A stretch of DNA of 64,000 nt from Tenacibaculum piscium (GTDB lineage Bacteria > Bacteroidota > Bacteroidia > Flavobacteriales > Flavobacteriaceae): NCBI RefSeq assembly GCF_021390715.1, contig NZ_JAJGWT010000002.1:248001-312000 (forward strand), in the 5' to 3' direction. Of the stretch, positions 17,442 through 26,940 are shown piece after piece. The position numbers and the translations under genes are program-made. The notes below the pieces were generated by a model that worked only from the letters and a program-made list of their open reading frames with translations, did no database searches and was not told where the DNA came from. Positions within the stretch are counted from its first letter, which is position 1. Each line of letters starts with the position of its first letter.

Positions 17442-20198
17442 ATGATGAAGAATTTAACAAACCTAGTATTAATGCTACTGTTCTTTGTAACAGCGACAGT
17501 TTTAGGACAAACAAAACTTAGAGGTTCCGTAATTGATGAAACAGGACAACCATTACCTGGAGCTAGTATTCTTGTAAAAGGAACTGCCAATGGAACTGCT
17601 ACCGATTTTGACGGTAAATTTGTAGTAAATACAAAACTAAAATCAGGAGTTATTATAGTGTCTTTTATTGGATATGTTACTAAACAAATTACGTATTCAG
17701 CTTCAAAAAGTAATGTAGGAACTATTAAATTAGCTCCTTCTAATGTTTTAGATGAAATTGTAATCACTGGAAAAGGTGTTTTAGATATCGCTAAAGAAAG
17801 AGAAACGCCAGTAGCTGTTTCTACAATTAGAGCTTCAGAGATTCAAGAAAAAATGGGAAATCAAGAATTTCCTGAAATATTAAAAGCAACTCCTTCTGTA
17901 TATGCTACAAAATCTTCAGGTGGTTTTGGAGATTCTAGAATTAATGTAAGAGGATTTGATCAAACAAATACTGCGATTATCATCAACGGACAACCCGTAA
18001 ATGATATGGAAAATGGAAAAGTATATTGGTCTAACTGGTCTGGTTTGCAAGATGTTGCTTCAGGAGTACAAATTCAAAGAGGTTTAGGAGCTTCTAAATT
18101 AGCCGTTCCTTCTGTGGGAGGTACAATTAATGTGATAACCAAAGCTGCTGATAAAAAAGAAGGCGGTTTTGCTAAATTTTCTACAGCAAATGATAATTAC
18201 TTTAAAAGTGTTGTCGGATACAATACAGGATTAAGTGAAAAAGGTTGGGCATTTAGTGCTTTGTTTGGAGCATGGCAAGGTGATGGATATGTTGACGGAA
18301 CTAAAGGAGAAGGAAATACTTACTTTTTAGCTGTAGGATATAAGCCATCTGATGAACATTCATTTAATTTCTCTTTAACAGGATCAAGCCAATGGCATAA
18401 CCAAAGATCAGCTTCATTAACTTTAGAAGATCAATTAAATTTTGGAACAAAATATAACGCCGATTGGGGATATTTAAACGGAAGAGAATATTCTTTTAGA
18501 AGAAATTTCTATAACAAACCGATTGCATCGTTAAACTGGGATTGGGATATTAATGATAATTTAGGATTATCTACTGTTGCCTACGGTTCTTGGGGACGTG
18601 GTGGTGGAACAGGTTCTAGAGGTAGAAACTTCGAAATTTATCCTTACAATAAATCAATTTCTGATGACGTATTAAATCCAAAAGGAAATCAATTAGATTA
18701 TAGAAATGCTACAACAGGACTTATCGATTTTGATGGAATTGTTGCGAATAATAAATCAATAACTTCTTATACAGGAAATAATAAATTCTATAAAGGATTA
18801 AAAATAGGAACAAATAATAAATATTCTAAAGTAGATGGTATTAGCGATAATGTTGCTATTAGAAGATCGTCAATTAATTCTCATGACTGGTACGGAGTAA
18901 TTTCTAACTTGAAATATGATATTACTGAAGAATTATCTTTTGGTGTTGGTGTCGATTATAGAAAATATACAGGATACCACTACAGAGTTGTAAACGATTT
19001 ATTAGGATTAGATGGTTATGTAAGTGTCGCTAATAAAAATAAAAATACCACTTTTGATGATAAAGGTAAACCAGTATATGGTGTATTTGTTTCAGGAACT
19101 TCTGATGCAAGTCCTTTTGCTAATATCGTAGATTCTCCTAAAATTGGATACTACAATATCGGTAAAGTTGATTGGTTAGGTACTAACGGAATTTTAGAGT
19201 ATAAAAATGATGAAATATCTGGAGTATTACAAGCTGGATTATCAAATCAAAAATACCAACGAATAGATTATTTTGCCTATTCAGAAGCGAATGCAGAAAG
19301 TGAAAAAGAAGATATTTTAGGAGGATACGTAAAAGGTGGACTTAATTATAATATCAACGAAGAACATAACGTATTTGCAAACGCAGGACTTATTAAAAGA
19401 CAACCAAAATTTGATGCCGTTTTTCCAAATTTTTCGAATACTGTAAACGAAGATTTAGATAACGAAACAATTTCTTCTTTTGAATTAGGATACGGATTTA
19501 AATCGGAATTTGTAACGGCTTCTGTAAACTTATACAGAACTTCTTGGAAAGATAGATGGTTAACAAGAGGAGTTGATTTAGGAGCAGGAGTTTCAGGTAC
19601 TGCTAATTTTGATGGTATTGAGCAATTACATTCTGGTGCAGAATTAGAAGTAACAGTTCGACCAATCGAAAAACTAAAAGTGAAAGGATCATTTTCTTAT
19701 GGAGATTGGATTTATAAAGACAATGTAACATCGACCGTTTTTGATGATAATCAACAAAAAATTGGAGAATCAACGTTATATCTTAAAGATGTAAAAGTTG
19801 GAGATGCAGCACAAATGACCGCAAGTTTAGGACTTACGTATGAAATCCTTGAAAACTTTAAAGTAGATACGGATTGGAATTATGCAGGTAATTTATACGC
19901 AGACTTTTCTCCTATAGATGAAGAGTTTGAAAAACCAGAAAATAAGGGTGCTATAGAGTTACCTAATTATAATTTATTTGATGCGGGAGTTTCTTATAAA
20001 GTGAATTTTGATGACAAACACGCTTTATCATTTAGAGTAAATGTAAATAATGTTTTTGACACAAAATATATTTCAGAATCGAAAACAAACATTCATGAAA
20101 GAGAAGGTTCAGTACTTAATGATGGTATTGATGTTCAAAATCAAGTATGGTTCGGATTTGGAAGAACTTGGAATGCTTCTGTTAGATTTAGTTTCTAA
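17442..20198 (+). CDS. TonB-dependent receptor with CarboxypepD_reg-like domain
   Basis: A 918-residue outer-membrane protein. It has a signal peptide to about residue 22 (TATVLGQ), a regulatory-like beta domain (LRGSVIDETGQPLPGASILV), a plug (VYATKSSGGFGDSRINVRGF and GLGASKLAVPSVGGTINVI) and a barrel ending in VRFSF. The domain order matches SusC/RagA-like receptors, but no SusD partner follows: a terminator comes directly after. It may import a siderophore, peptide or vitamin; the substrate cannot be told. Leader 17304-17441 holds no obvious structure. Confidence 0.88.
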   Translation: MMKNLTNLVLMLLFFVTATVLGQTKLRGSVIDETGQPLPGASILVKGTANGTATDFDGKFVVNTKLKSGVIIVSFIGYVTKQITYSASKSNVGTIKLAPSNVLDEIVITGKGVLDIAKERETPVAVSTIRASEIQEKMGNQEFPEILKATPSVYATKSSGGFGDSRINVRGFDQTNTAIIINGQPVNDMENGKVYWSNWSGLQDVASGVQIQRGLGASKLAVPSVGGTINVITKAADKKEGGFAKFSTANDNYFKSVVGYNTGLSEKGWAFSALFGAWQGDGYVDGTKGEGNTYFLAVGYKPSDEHSFNFSLTGSSQWHNQRSASLTLEDQLNFGTKYNADWGYLNGREYSFRRNFYNKPIASLNWDWDINDNLGLSTVAYGSWGRGGGTGSRGRNFEIYPYNKSISDDVLNPKGNQLDYRNATTGLIDFDGIVANNKSITSYTGNNKFYKGLKIGTNNKYSKVDGISDNVAIRRSSINSHDWYGVISNLKYDITEELSFGVGVDYRKYTGYHYRVVNDLLGLDGYVSVANKNKNTTFDDKGKPVYGVFVSGTSDASPFANIVDSPKIGYYNIGKVDWLGTNGILEYKNDEISGVLQAGLSNQKYQRIDYFAYSEANAESEKEDILGGYVKGGLNYNINEEHNVFANAGLIKRQPKFDAVFPNFSNTVNEDLDNETISSFELGYGFKSEFVTASVNLYRTSWKDRWLTRGVDLGAGVSGTANFDGIEQLHSGAELEVTVRPIEKLKVKGSFSYGDWIYKDNVTSTVFDDNQQKIGESTLYLKDVKVGDAAQMTASLGLTYEILENFKVDTDWNYAGNLYADFSPIDEEFEKPENKGAIELPNYNLFDAGVSYKVNFDDKHALSFRVNVNNVFDTKYISESKTNIHEREGSVLNDGIDVQNQVWFGFGRTWNASVRFSF

Positions 20199-20237
20199 TA
20201 ATAAATTTTATTAAATAGTAAACAAAATAAGATTATT

Positions 20238-20267
20238 AAAAACCACCTCAATCGAGGTGGTTTTTTT
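20238..20267 (+). terminator. Terminator after the TonB receptor
   Basis: AAAAACCACCTC / GAGGTGGTTTTT with loop AATC and a T7 run. Confidence 0.9.
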
Positions 20268-20282
20268 ATGCATAAAATTCAC

Positions 20283-20290
20283 TAAATTTG
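20283..20290 (+). promoter_or_regulatory. Promoter -7 element for the 20351 gene
   Basis: TAAATTTG matches TAnnTTTG, just after the preceding terminator and 61 bp before the start codon. Confidence 0.45.
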
Positions 20291-20350
20291 TCAGTAACAA
20301 AAAAGGACATAAAAACTAACAAGAACTAACAAAAATTAAACAAGTATATT

Positions 20351-20761
20351 ATGATTAAAGTATTACACTCTTATTGGGCATATATAGTGGTCGGAATATT
20401 AATTTATACAGTGGTCAATGCCATTGTAGGATTGGTACAGAAAAAAGAATTTACTCATAAAGAATTTCGTTTAGGGTTATTCAGTTTGATAACCACACAT
20501 ATTCAATTATTACTAGGATTTGTGGTGTATTTTATGGGCGGTTTTCAAGGCGGATTAAGCCAAATGAAAGATGCTCCTGTAAGATTATTAGCTTTAGAAC
20601 ATCCTTTAATGATGATAATTGCGATTGTATTAATTACCGTTGGTTGGTCAAAACATAAGAAACAAGTAAAAAGTGAAGACAAATTTAAAACCTTTGCTAT
20701 TTTTTACGGAATCGCATTATTGCTGATTTTATCAAGGATTCCTTGGAGTAATTGGATTTAA
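20351..20761 (+). CDS. Four-helix membrane protein, cytochrome b-like, unknown function
   Basis: A 136-residue protein with four hydrophobic helices and several histidines inside or beside them (HSYWAY, TTHIQLLLGF, LEHPLMMI). This size and spacing recall the small membrane proteins of Bacteroidota often labelled cytochrome b-like, where the histidines could bind heme; I cannot confirm this. It has its own promoter and terminator and is therefore a single-gene unit. Confidence 0.6.
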   Translation: MIKVLHSYWAYIVVGILIYTVVNAIVGLVQKKEFTHKEFRLGLFSLITTHIQLLLGFVVYFMGGFQGGLSQMKDAPVRLLALEHPLMMIIAIVLITVGWSKHKKQVKSEDKFKTFAIFYGIALLLILSRIPWSNWI

Positions 20762-20783
20762 TTCGTTTTAATTGAAATATATA

Positions 20784-20806
20784 GTCCCGCTTTCGCGGGA
20801 TTTTTT
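20784..20806 (+). terminator. Terminator after the 20351 gene
   Basis: TCCCGC-TTTC-GCGGGA followed by T6. It lies inside an upstream extension of the next open frame, which shows that the extension is not translated. Confidence 0.9.
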
Positions 20807-20813
20807 ATTTTTG
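20806..20813 (+). promoter_or_regulatory. Promoter -7 element of the acyltransferase gene
   Basis: TATTTTTG sits directly after the terminator and 22 bp before the ATG at 20835. Confidence 0.45.
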
Positions 20814-20834
20814 TATACTATTAAAAAGATACTA

Positions 20835-21566
20835 ATGAAGTTTTTAAGTTATATTATATCGGCAATATTTGCAGTAGTTTTCTTTTCATTACTACTAATT
20901 TTTCATCCATTACAATGGTTGGGCTTAAAATTATTTGGTCAAAAAGGACATCAACAGGTCGTGAATATTATGAATTGGTTTTTAATTAAATCATTATTAA
21001 TTTTAGGAATCCGAGTGGATGTGGAAAATGAGCATGATTTACCAGAAAATACTACTTTAATATTTGTGTCGAATCATCAAAGTACGTTTGATATATCACC
21101 AATTATTTGGTATTTTAGAAAGCACAATCCGAAGTTTGTTTCCAAAAAAGAATTAGGAAAAGGAATCCCAAGTATTTCCTTTAATTTAAGACACGGAGGC
21201 GCCGCCTTAATCGATAGAAAAGATTCAAGACAAGCATTAACCGAATTGGCAAATTTTTCCAAAAGAATAGCTAAAAATAACTGGTCTGCTGCTATTTTTC
21301 CTGAAGGAACACGAAGTAGAAATGGCGAACCAAAATCATTTTCGCCTAATGGTTTAAAAATGATAACAAAACACAATCCTGAAGCTTACATTGTGCCATT
21401 AACGATTAATAATTCATGGAAAGTATTTAAATATGGTAAATTCCCACTAGGTTTAGGAAGTCCTATCAAAATAAAAACACACAAGCCAATAAAAGTAAAC
21501 AGTTTACCGTTTAATGAGTTAGCAATCAGTGTAGAAAAAACGATTAAAGAAGCAATCGATTGCTAA
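20835..21566 (+). CDS. 1-acyl-sn-glycerol-3-phosphate acyltransferase (PlsC family)
   Basis: A 243-residue membrane-bound acyltransferase acting at the second step of phosphatidic acid synthesis. Motif I is NHQSTFD (H-x4-D), motif III is FPEGTRSRNG, and IVPLTINNS follows. One N-terminal hydrophobic helix is present. The frame is open back to 20772, but that stretch contains a terminator hairpin and a promoter, so I place the start at the ATG 20835. The desaturase downstream begins 38 bp after its stop, and both act on fatty acyl chains. Confidence 0.92.
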   Translation: MKFLSYIISAIFAVVFFSLLLIFHPLQWLGLKLFGQKGHQQVVNIMNWFLIKSLLILGIRVDVENEHDLPENTTLIFVSNHQSTFDISPIIWYFRKHNPKFVSKKELGKGIPSISFNLRHGGAALIDRKDSRQALTELANFSKRIAKNNWSAAIFPEGTRSRNGEPKSFSPNGLKMITKHNPEAYIVPLTINNSWKVFKYGKFPLGLGSPIKIKTHKPIKVNSLPFNELAISVEKTIKEAIDC

Positions 21567-21604
21567 AAATAGAAACAAAACAAACAACAATAAACACCTA
21601 TAGT

Positions 21605-22585
21605 ATGTCAATACAAAATATCCGAAAGGAAGTAATGAAAACGTTGGAAAAAAATATCGATACTTTTGTTGATAAATTTTTAATACCAGCAGAGAAAATT
21701 TGGCAACCAACCGATTTTTTACCAAACTCACAAAAAGATACTTTTATCGCAGAAGTAGAAGAAATTAGAGAATTATCGAAAGAATTAGACGATGATTTTT
21801 GGGTCGTTTTAGTAGGCGATACCATTACCGAAGAAGCCTTACCAACCTATGAATCTTGGTTATTGGATTTAGATGGCGTTACCCAACATCCCGATAACGG
21901 ATGGGCAAAATGGATTCGTGCTTGGACAGCTGAAGAAAACCGTCATGGTGATGTGTTGAATAAATATTTATACCTTTCAGGACGTGTAAATATGCGTGAA
22001 GTAGAAATTACGACACAGCATTTAATTACCGATGGTTTTGATATTGGAACGGCAAGTGATCCGTATAAAAACTTCGTATATACGAGTTTTCAAGAATTAG
22101 CGACCTATATTTCACACTTAAATGTAGGGAAAATAGCCAGAGAAAAAGGGCATAAATCGTTGGCAAAAATGTCTCGAATTATCGCTGGAGATGAAATGCG
22201 TCATCACTTGGCATATACCGAATTTATCAAGCAAATTTTTGCGATTGATCCAAGCGAAATGATGTTGGCTTTTCAACATATGATGAAGCATAAAATCGTG
22301 ATGCCAGCGTATCATTTAAGACATTCTTTTGAAGCAAAAGGAAGTTTATTTGACGATTTTTCAACTGTTGCACAAAGAGTTGGTGTTTATACAGGTTTTG
22401 ATTATGTTGATATTATCAGAAAATTAAATACCGCTTGGGAGATTGATAAAATTACAGGATTAACGCCAGAAGCTGAAAAAGCCCGTGATTATTTAATGAA
22501 ATTACCCGATAGAATGTATCGAATTACCGAACGTATGACAATTCCTGATACAAAGTTCAATTTTAAATGGATGATTCCAGCATAA
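21605..22585 (+). CDS. Acyl-[ACP] desaturase
   Basis: A 326-residue soluble di-iron desaturase that inserts a cis double bond into acyl-ACP. The two iron-binding EExxH-type motifs are visible as EENRHG and DEMRHH. The frame extends upstream to overlap the acyltransferase gene, but MSIQNIRKEVM at 21605 is the natural family start. The enzyme takes electrons from ferredoxin, two copies of which are encoded earlier in the window. It is probably co-transcribed with the PlsC-like gene and so joins membrane lipid unsaturation to lipid assembly. Confidence 0.93.
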   Translation: MSIQNIRKEVMKTLEKNIDTFVDKFLIPAEKIWQPTDFLPNSQKDTFIAEVEEIRELSKELDDDFWVVLVGDTITEEALPTYESWLLDLDGVTQHPDNGWAKWIRAWTAEENRHGDVLNKYLYLSGRVNMREVEITTQHLITDGFDIGTASDPYKNFVYTSFQELATYISHLNVGKIAREKGHKSLAKMSRIIAGDEMRHHLAYTEFIKQIFAIDPSEMMLAFQHMMKHKIVMPAYHLRHSFEAKGSLFDDFSTVAQRVGVYTGFDYVDIIRKLNTAWEIDKITGLTPEAEKARDYLMKLPDRMYRITERMTIPDTKFNFKWMIPA

Positions 22586-22604
22586 TAAATAAAAAAAATA
22601 CTAG

Positions 22605-22631
22605 AAAAAGCAATCTTAGGATTGCTTTTTT
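22605..22631 (+). terminator. Terminator after the desaturase
   Basis: AAAAAGCAATC / GATTGCTTTTT hairpin with a T-run; usable from both sides. Confidence 0.85.
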
Positions 22632-22653
22632 TATGTAAAAAATATCAAGAAAA

Positions 22654-23448
22654 TTAGTCAAAAATAAATGTATCTTTATCGTTTAAAAATCCAAATTTAC
22701 GACGGATTTTATCTTGTTTATTTTTATCTATTTCAATAAGTAAAGAAACTTCTTCGCCTGTATTATTTTTAACAATACATTTTCCTTGGCTATCATAACT
22801 AACCGAATTTCCGTTGTATTGATGTCTGTTTTCGTCTGTTCCAACCCGATTTACGCCAATGGTATAACTCATGTTTTCAATGGCACGTGCTTTTAATAAA
22901 CTATCCCAAGCATCAATTCTTGAACTCGGCCAACTAGCAACATATAATAAGATATCATAATTTTCCTGATTTCTTGCCCATGCAGGAAAACGCACATCAT
23001 AACAAATTAAAGGACAAATTTTCCAACCTTTATACGTTATAATTTTTTTCTGATGTCCTGCTGTAAAAACTTTTTGTTCATCAGCGAGGGTAAATAAATG
23101 TTTTTTATCATAAAAATCTATTTTTTGAGAAGGATGTACAAATAATAATCGGTTAAAATAAAGTGAATTTTCGCCTTTTTCTTTGATAATAATACTTCCT
23201 GTAATAGCACAATTTTTTTCTTTTGCTATTTTTAGCATCCAATTCACCGTATCACCATTCATTGTCTCGGCTAAATGATTTGCTTTGATGCTAAAACCCG
23301 TGGTAAACATTTCGGGTAAAATAATCAAGTCGATATCCGAAGAAAGTTTGTTTATTTTTTCTTGGAAATGTAGCCTGTTTATTGTTGGATTTTCCCAAAT
23401 AATATCCGATTGAATCAGTGCTATTTTAAGTGTATTGTGAGTCGTCAT
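22654..23448 (-). CDS. Nitrilase-superfamily amidohydrolase (omega-amidase-like)
   Basis: A 264-residue carbon-nitrogen hydrolase. The catalytic triad is visible: Glu in LPEMFTTGFS, Lys in YDKKHLF and Cys in LICYDVRFPAW. The motif FSIKA and the size fit the YafV/Nit2 omega-amidase group, which deaminates alpha-ketoglutaramate. It is a single leftward gene sharing a short divergent region (23449-23524) with the nuclease gene. Confidence 0.88.
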   Translation of the reverse strand: MTTHNTLKIALIQSDIIWENPTINRLHFQEKINKLSSDIDLIILPEMFTTGFSIKANHLAETMNGDTVNWMLKIAKEKNCAITGSIIIKEKGENSLYFNRLLFVHPSQKIDFYDKKHLFTLADEQKVFTAGHQKKIITYKGWKICPLICYDVRFPAWARNQENYDILLYVASWPSSRIDAWDSLLKARAIENMSYTIGVNRVGTDENRHQYNGNSVSYDSQGKCIVKNNTGEEVSLLIEIDKNKQDKIRRKFGFLNDKDTFIFD

Positions 23449-23524
23449 TATTTAAAAAATGAAGTGATTATTCTTCTCAAAAATAAGATAAAATTTGTAC
23501 TTTGGATTGATTAAAAAAACCGCT

Positions 23525-26299
23525 ATGAATTCCTTTATTTCTGAAACCTTAGAAACCATTTTAAAAACGACAAAATCCTTTGAAAATGTGGTTTTTGTAC
23601 TTCCATCGCAAAGAGCGGGAGTTTTTGTAAAACAATCTTTTAAAGATAAAATTTTAGCAGGTTTTTTACCTGAAATTCTGAATATTGGAAATTTTGTAGA
23701 AGAAATTTCAGAATTAAAGAAAGCTGATGCTGTTCAATTATTATTTCATTTTTATACGATTTATAAAGAAGTTGAACAGCATCCTGTTTCGTTTGATGTT
23801 TTTTCGACTTGGGCATTTACTGTGTTACAAGATTTTAATGAAATCGACCAACATTTAATTGATCCGACTAAAATTTTCGTGTATCTGCGAGATATTCATC
23901 GCTTAGAAAAATGGTCGGTAAAAGGAGAATTTAAAGAAACCGAACTCATCAAAGACCATTTCTCTTTTATAGAACGATTAGAAAAATTTTACACTATTTT
24001 TTATCAATTTTTATTGGAAAATAAAATAGGATATCAAGGTGTTTTGTATCGAGAAGCAACGAAGAAAGTAGCGAGTTTTATCGAAAAAAATCAAGATAAA
24101 AAATATTTTTTCATCGGATTTAATGCCTTAAATACTGCCGAAGAATTTTTATTTCAAGAATTTTTATCCGCAGGAAATGCCAACGTATATTGGGATGTTG
24201 ATAAAACATTTTACCAAGGAAGTCATCAAGCGGGAAGTTTTTTAAGAAAATATAAAAAAAACTGGAAATACTATGAAAAAAGCACCAAAAATGAGCTAGA
24301 AACTATCAAAAATTATTTTGCAACACCTAAAAATATAGAAGTAATTGGCGCTTCAAAAAATATAACGCAAATAAAACACGCTGGTGAAATTTTATCAAAA
24401 TTACCAAATTATAACAATACCGCTTTAGTATTGGCTGATGAAACGCTCTTGCCAATTACCTTAAATTCACTACCCGAAAGTGTTAAAGCCATCAATATTA
24501 CCATGGGATATCCGCTAAAAGATATTCCGACAACAAGCTTGATTTTTGCTATTTTTCAATTATTTATCAATCAAGAAAAATTACAGAAAAAAGACGTAAA
24601 TGCATTTTATCATAAAGATATTATTCGGTTTGTAAAAGATCCTGCAATTTATAAAATTCTGCAAATTGATGCCCTTGAAAATATTGCCGATACCATCGCT
24701 TTGAATATTGTTCAAGAAAATAATACCTTTATAAATAATGCCAAAATAGCTGTTTTTTTCGAAGGATTAGCTCCCGAAATACAACAAATTATGGCAGAAA
24801 TGTTTAAACCATTTACTACAATTTCCGAATTTTTAGCGCGAATTTTAGCATTAATCAGTGTTTTAAAAGATAAAGCAACCGATTTAGAAAAAGAATATTT
24901 ATTCCGATTTTATACCGCATTTATGCAATTACAAACCTTGCATATCGAATTTAATTATGTACAAGATTTAAAAACATTACATCAATTTTTTAAACAATTA
25001 ATACAATCTGAGAGTTTGTCTTTTCAAGGAGAACCTTTGCAAGGATTGCAATTAATGGGTGTTTTAGAAACTCGTATGTTAGACTTCGAAAATGTAATTA
25101 TTACCTCGGTAAATGAAGGCGTATTACCCGCAAGTAGTCAGCAAAATACGTTCATTCCTTTTGATGTGAAAATAGAATTCGGATTGCCTACTCATAATGA
25201 AAAAGAGGCACTTTTTTCGTATCATTTTTTTAGATTATTGCAACGTGCCAAAAATATTTTTATCCTATATAATACCGAACACGATGTTTTTGGAAGCGGT
25301 GAAAAAAGTCGTTTTGTAACCCAATTGGAAATGATGCGAACCGATATTATTCAAAAAACAATCAGTCCGAAATTAGTTACAGCGCCTGTTGAATTAAAGG
25401 AAATTAAGAAAGATCAAAAAATAGTAGCTTCTTTACAAGAACTTGCCAAAAAAGGTATTTCTCCATCGGCTTTAACTACTTATTTATACAATCCGATAGC
25501 ATTTTATAAACAGAAAATTTTAAATATTAGCGAGTTTGAAAATGTAGAAGAAACCATCGCAACAAATACCATGGGAACGGTTGTTCATGATGCACTAAAA
25601 GAATTATACAAACCCTTTGTCGGACAGTTTTTAACCGCTGAAAATGTAGCGACAATGCAAGGAAAAACACCCAAAGTAGTAACGTATTATTTTTCAAAAC
25701 ACTTTAAAAATGGTGCTATTTCAACAGGAAAAAATAGGTTGATTTTTGAAGTTGCCAATCGTTTTGTATTGAACTTTTTATCAAAAGAAAAAAAAATAGT
25801 TCAAGATGAAAATAATCAACTAAAAATTATCGCAACCGAACAGTATTTAAGTGCCGAAATAAATGTAGAAGGCATCGATTTTCCCATAAAAATACACGGA
25901 CAAGTCGATAGAATAGACCAATTAAATGGTACACTTCGAATCATCGATTATAAAACAGGACTTGTTGATGCATCAAAATTAAAACTGACTGATTTTGAAA
26001 ATTTAAGAGATTTAAAATATCATAAAGCCATTCAAGTAATGCTATATGCGTTTTTGTTCACTCAAAATAAACAACTTAGTGCTTTAGAAACTTCAAATAA
26101 TTTTGAAGCAGGTGTTATATCGTTTAAAAACTTGAAAAGTGGATTTTTAAATATGAATTTTTCACCTAAAAAAGGTGGCGTAGATAATGAAATAACTCCC
26201 GAAAGATTAGCCGATTTTATGGATGAAATAAACGAATTTTTAAAAGAAATATTCAATATTGATATTCCTTTTATTGAACCCGCCGATTTGCCATATTAA
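23525..26299 (+). CDS. AddB-like PD-(D/E)XK nuclease family protein
   Basis: A 924-residue protein starting at the ATG 23525 (a 10-codon extension upstream lacks an ATG). The N-terminal half resembles an AddB-type inactivated helicase: where a Walker A would be expected it reads VFVLPSQRAG. The C-terminal half has TTYLYNPIAFY, AVQ-like helices and the nuclease motif RIIDYKTG (D808, K810), the RecB-type catalytic core. Such proteins process DNA ends in recombinational repair with an AddA partner, which is not in the window. Confidence 0.82.
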   Translation: MNSFISETLETILKTTKSFENVVFVLPSQRAGVFVKQSFKDKILAGFLPEILNIGNFVEEISELKKADAVQLLFHFYTIYKEVEQHPVSFDVFSTWAFTVLQDFNEIDQHLIDPTKIFVYLRDIHRLEKWSVKGEFKETELIKDHFSFIERLEKFYTIFYQFLLENKIGYQGVLYREATKKVASFIEKNQDKKYFFIGFNALNTAEEFLFQEFLSAGNANVYWDVDKTFYQGSHQAGSFLRKYKKNWKYYEKSTKNELETIKNYFATPKNIEVIGASKNITQIKHAGEILSKLPNYNNTALVLADETLLPITLNSLPESVKAINITMGYPLKDIPTTSLIFAIFQLFINQEKLQKKDVNAFYHKDIIRFVKDPAIYKILQIDALENIADTIALNIVQENNTFINNAKIAVFFEGLAPEIQQIMAEMFKPFTTISEFLARILALISVLKDKATDLEKEYLFRFYTAFMQLQTLHIEFNYVQDLKTLHQFFKQLIQSESLSFQGEPLQGLQLMGVLETRMLDFENVIITSVNEGVLPASSQQNTFIPFDVKIEFGLPTHNEKEALFSYHFFRLLQRAKNIFILYNTEHDVFGSGEKSRFVTQLEMMRTDIIQKTISPKLVTAPVELKEIKKDQKIVASLQELAKKGISPSALTTYLYNPIAFYKQKILNISEFENVEETIATNTMGTVVHDALKELYKPFVGQFLTAENVATMQGKTPKVVTYYFSKHFKNGAISTGKNRLIFEVANRFVLNFLSKEKKIVQDENNQLKIIATEQYLSAEINVEGIDFPIKIHGQVDRIDQLNGTLRIIDYKTGLVDASKLKLTDFENLRDLKYHKAIQVMLYAFLFTQNKQLSALETSNNFEAGVISFKNLKSGFLNMNFSPKKGGVDNEITPERLADFMDEINEFLKEIFNIDIPFIEPADLPY

Positions 26300-26314
26300 A
26301 AGAATATATCTTGA

Positions 26315-26737
26315 TTAAGGATGCGCATTTACCCAAACTTCCCCATCTTCGAAATATTCTTTTTTCCAAATAGGAACGGTTTCTTTTAAGGTATCAATAG
26401 CGAATTGACAGGCATCAAAAGCAGCTTGTCTGTGGGGCGATGAAACCGTAATAATTACAGGAATATCCTGTATTTGTAACAAGCCTTCCGCATGATGAAT
26501 CGCAATTTTTTTAATGCTAAATTTTGTAAGTGCTAAATCAGCAATTTTTTGCATTTCCTTAATTGCCATCGGTTTATAAGTTGAAAAATCTAACTGAGTA
26601 ACCTTTTTATGTTGTGTTGAATCTCGAACTGTTCCTACAAAACAAGCAATTCCACCACAAGTATCATCAACTACAAAATTATAACATTCTTGTAAATTTA
26701 ATGTGTCAGAAGTAATTTTGATAAAAGTGGTATTCAT
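26315..26737 (-). CDS. moaE: Molybdopterin synthase catalytic subunit
   Basis: A 140-residue MoaE, which with MoaD adds two sulfurs to precursor Z. Motifs are GGIACFVGTVRD, HHAEGLLQIQDIPVIITVSSPHR and VPIWKKEYF with the catalytic lysines. It reads opposite to the other molybdenum cofactor genes, which lie 2.6 kb away past pgk and an aldo/keto reductase. No MoaD or MoaA is visible in the window. Confidence 0.95.
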   Translation of the reverse strand: MNTTFIKITSDTLNLQECYNFVVDDTCGGIACFVGTVRDSTQHKKVTQLDFSTYKPMAIKEMQKIADLALTKFSIKKIAIHHAEGLLQIQDIPVIITVSSPHRQAAFDACQFAIDTLKETVPIWKKEYFEDGEVWVNAHP

Positions 26738-26883
26738 AAAATTAAAATATCTTTAAAATAAGAAAAATAAGAAAAATAATAAAAAATAATAAAAAAAAGT
26801 AAAAGGAGGTAAAAGTAACAAATATATACGTTTATTCCTTCAAATTCTATAAAGCTTCTATAAACGAATCGGATTTAAATAAT

Positions 26884-26891
26884 TATTTTTG
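26884..26891 (+). promoter_or_regulatory. Promoter -7 element of pgk
   Basis: TATTTTTG matches TAnnTTTG, 49 bp before the pgk ATG. Confidence 0.45.
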
Positions 26892-26940
26892 TAAATAACA
26901 AAACACAGCAAACAACACCTCAAAAAATAGATAAAAAAAT

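Noticed and set aside
20772..20834. Longer start for the PlsC-family acyltransferase
   Set aside because: The extension runs through a terminator hairpin and a promoter; the ATG at 20835 gives a normal family start.
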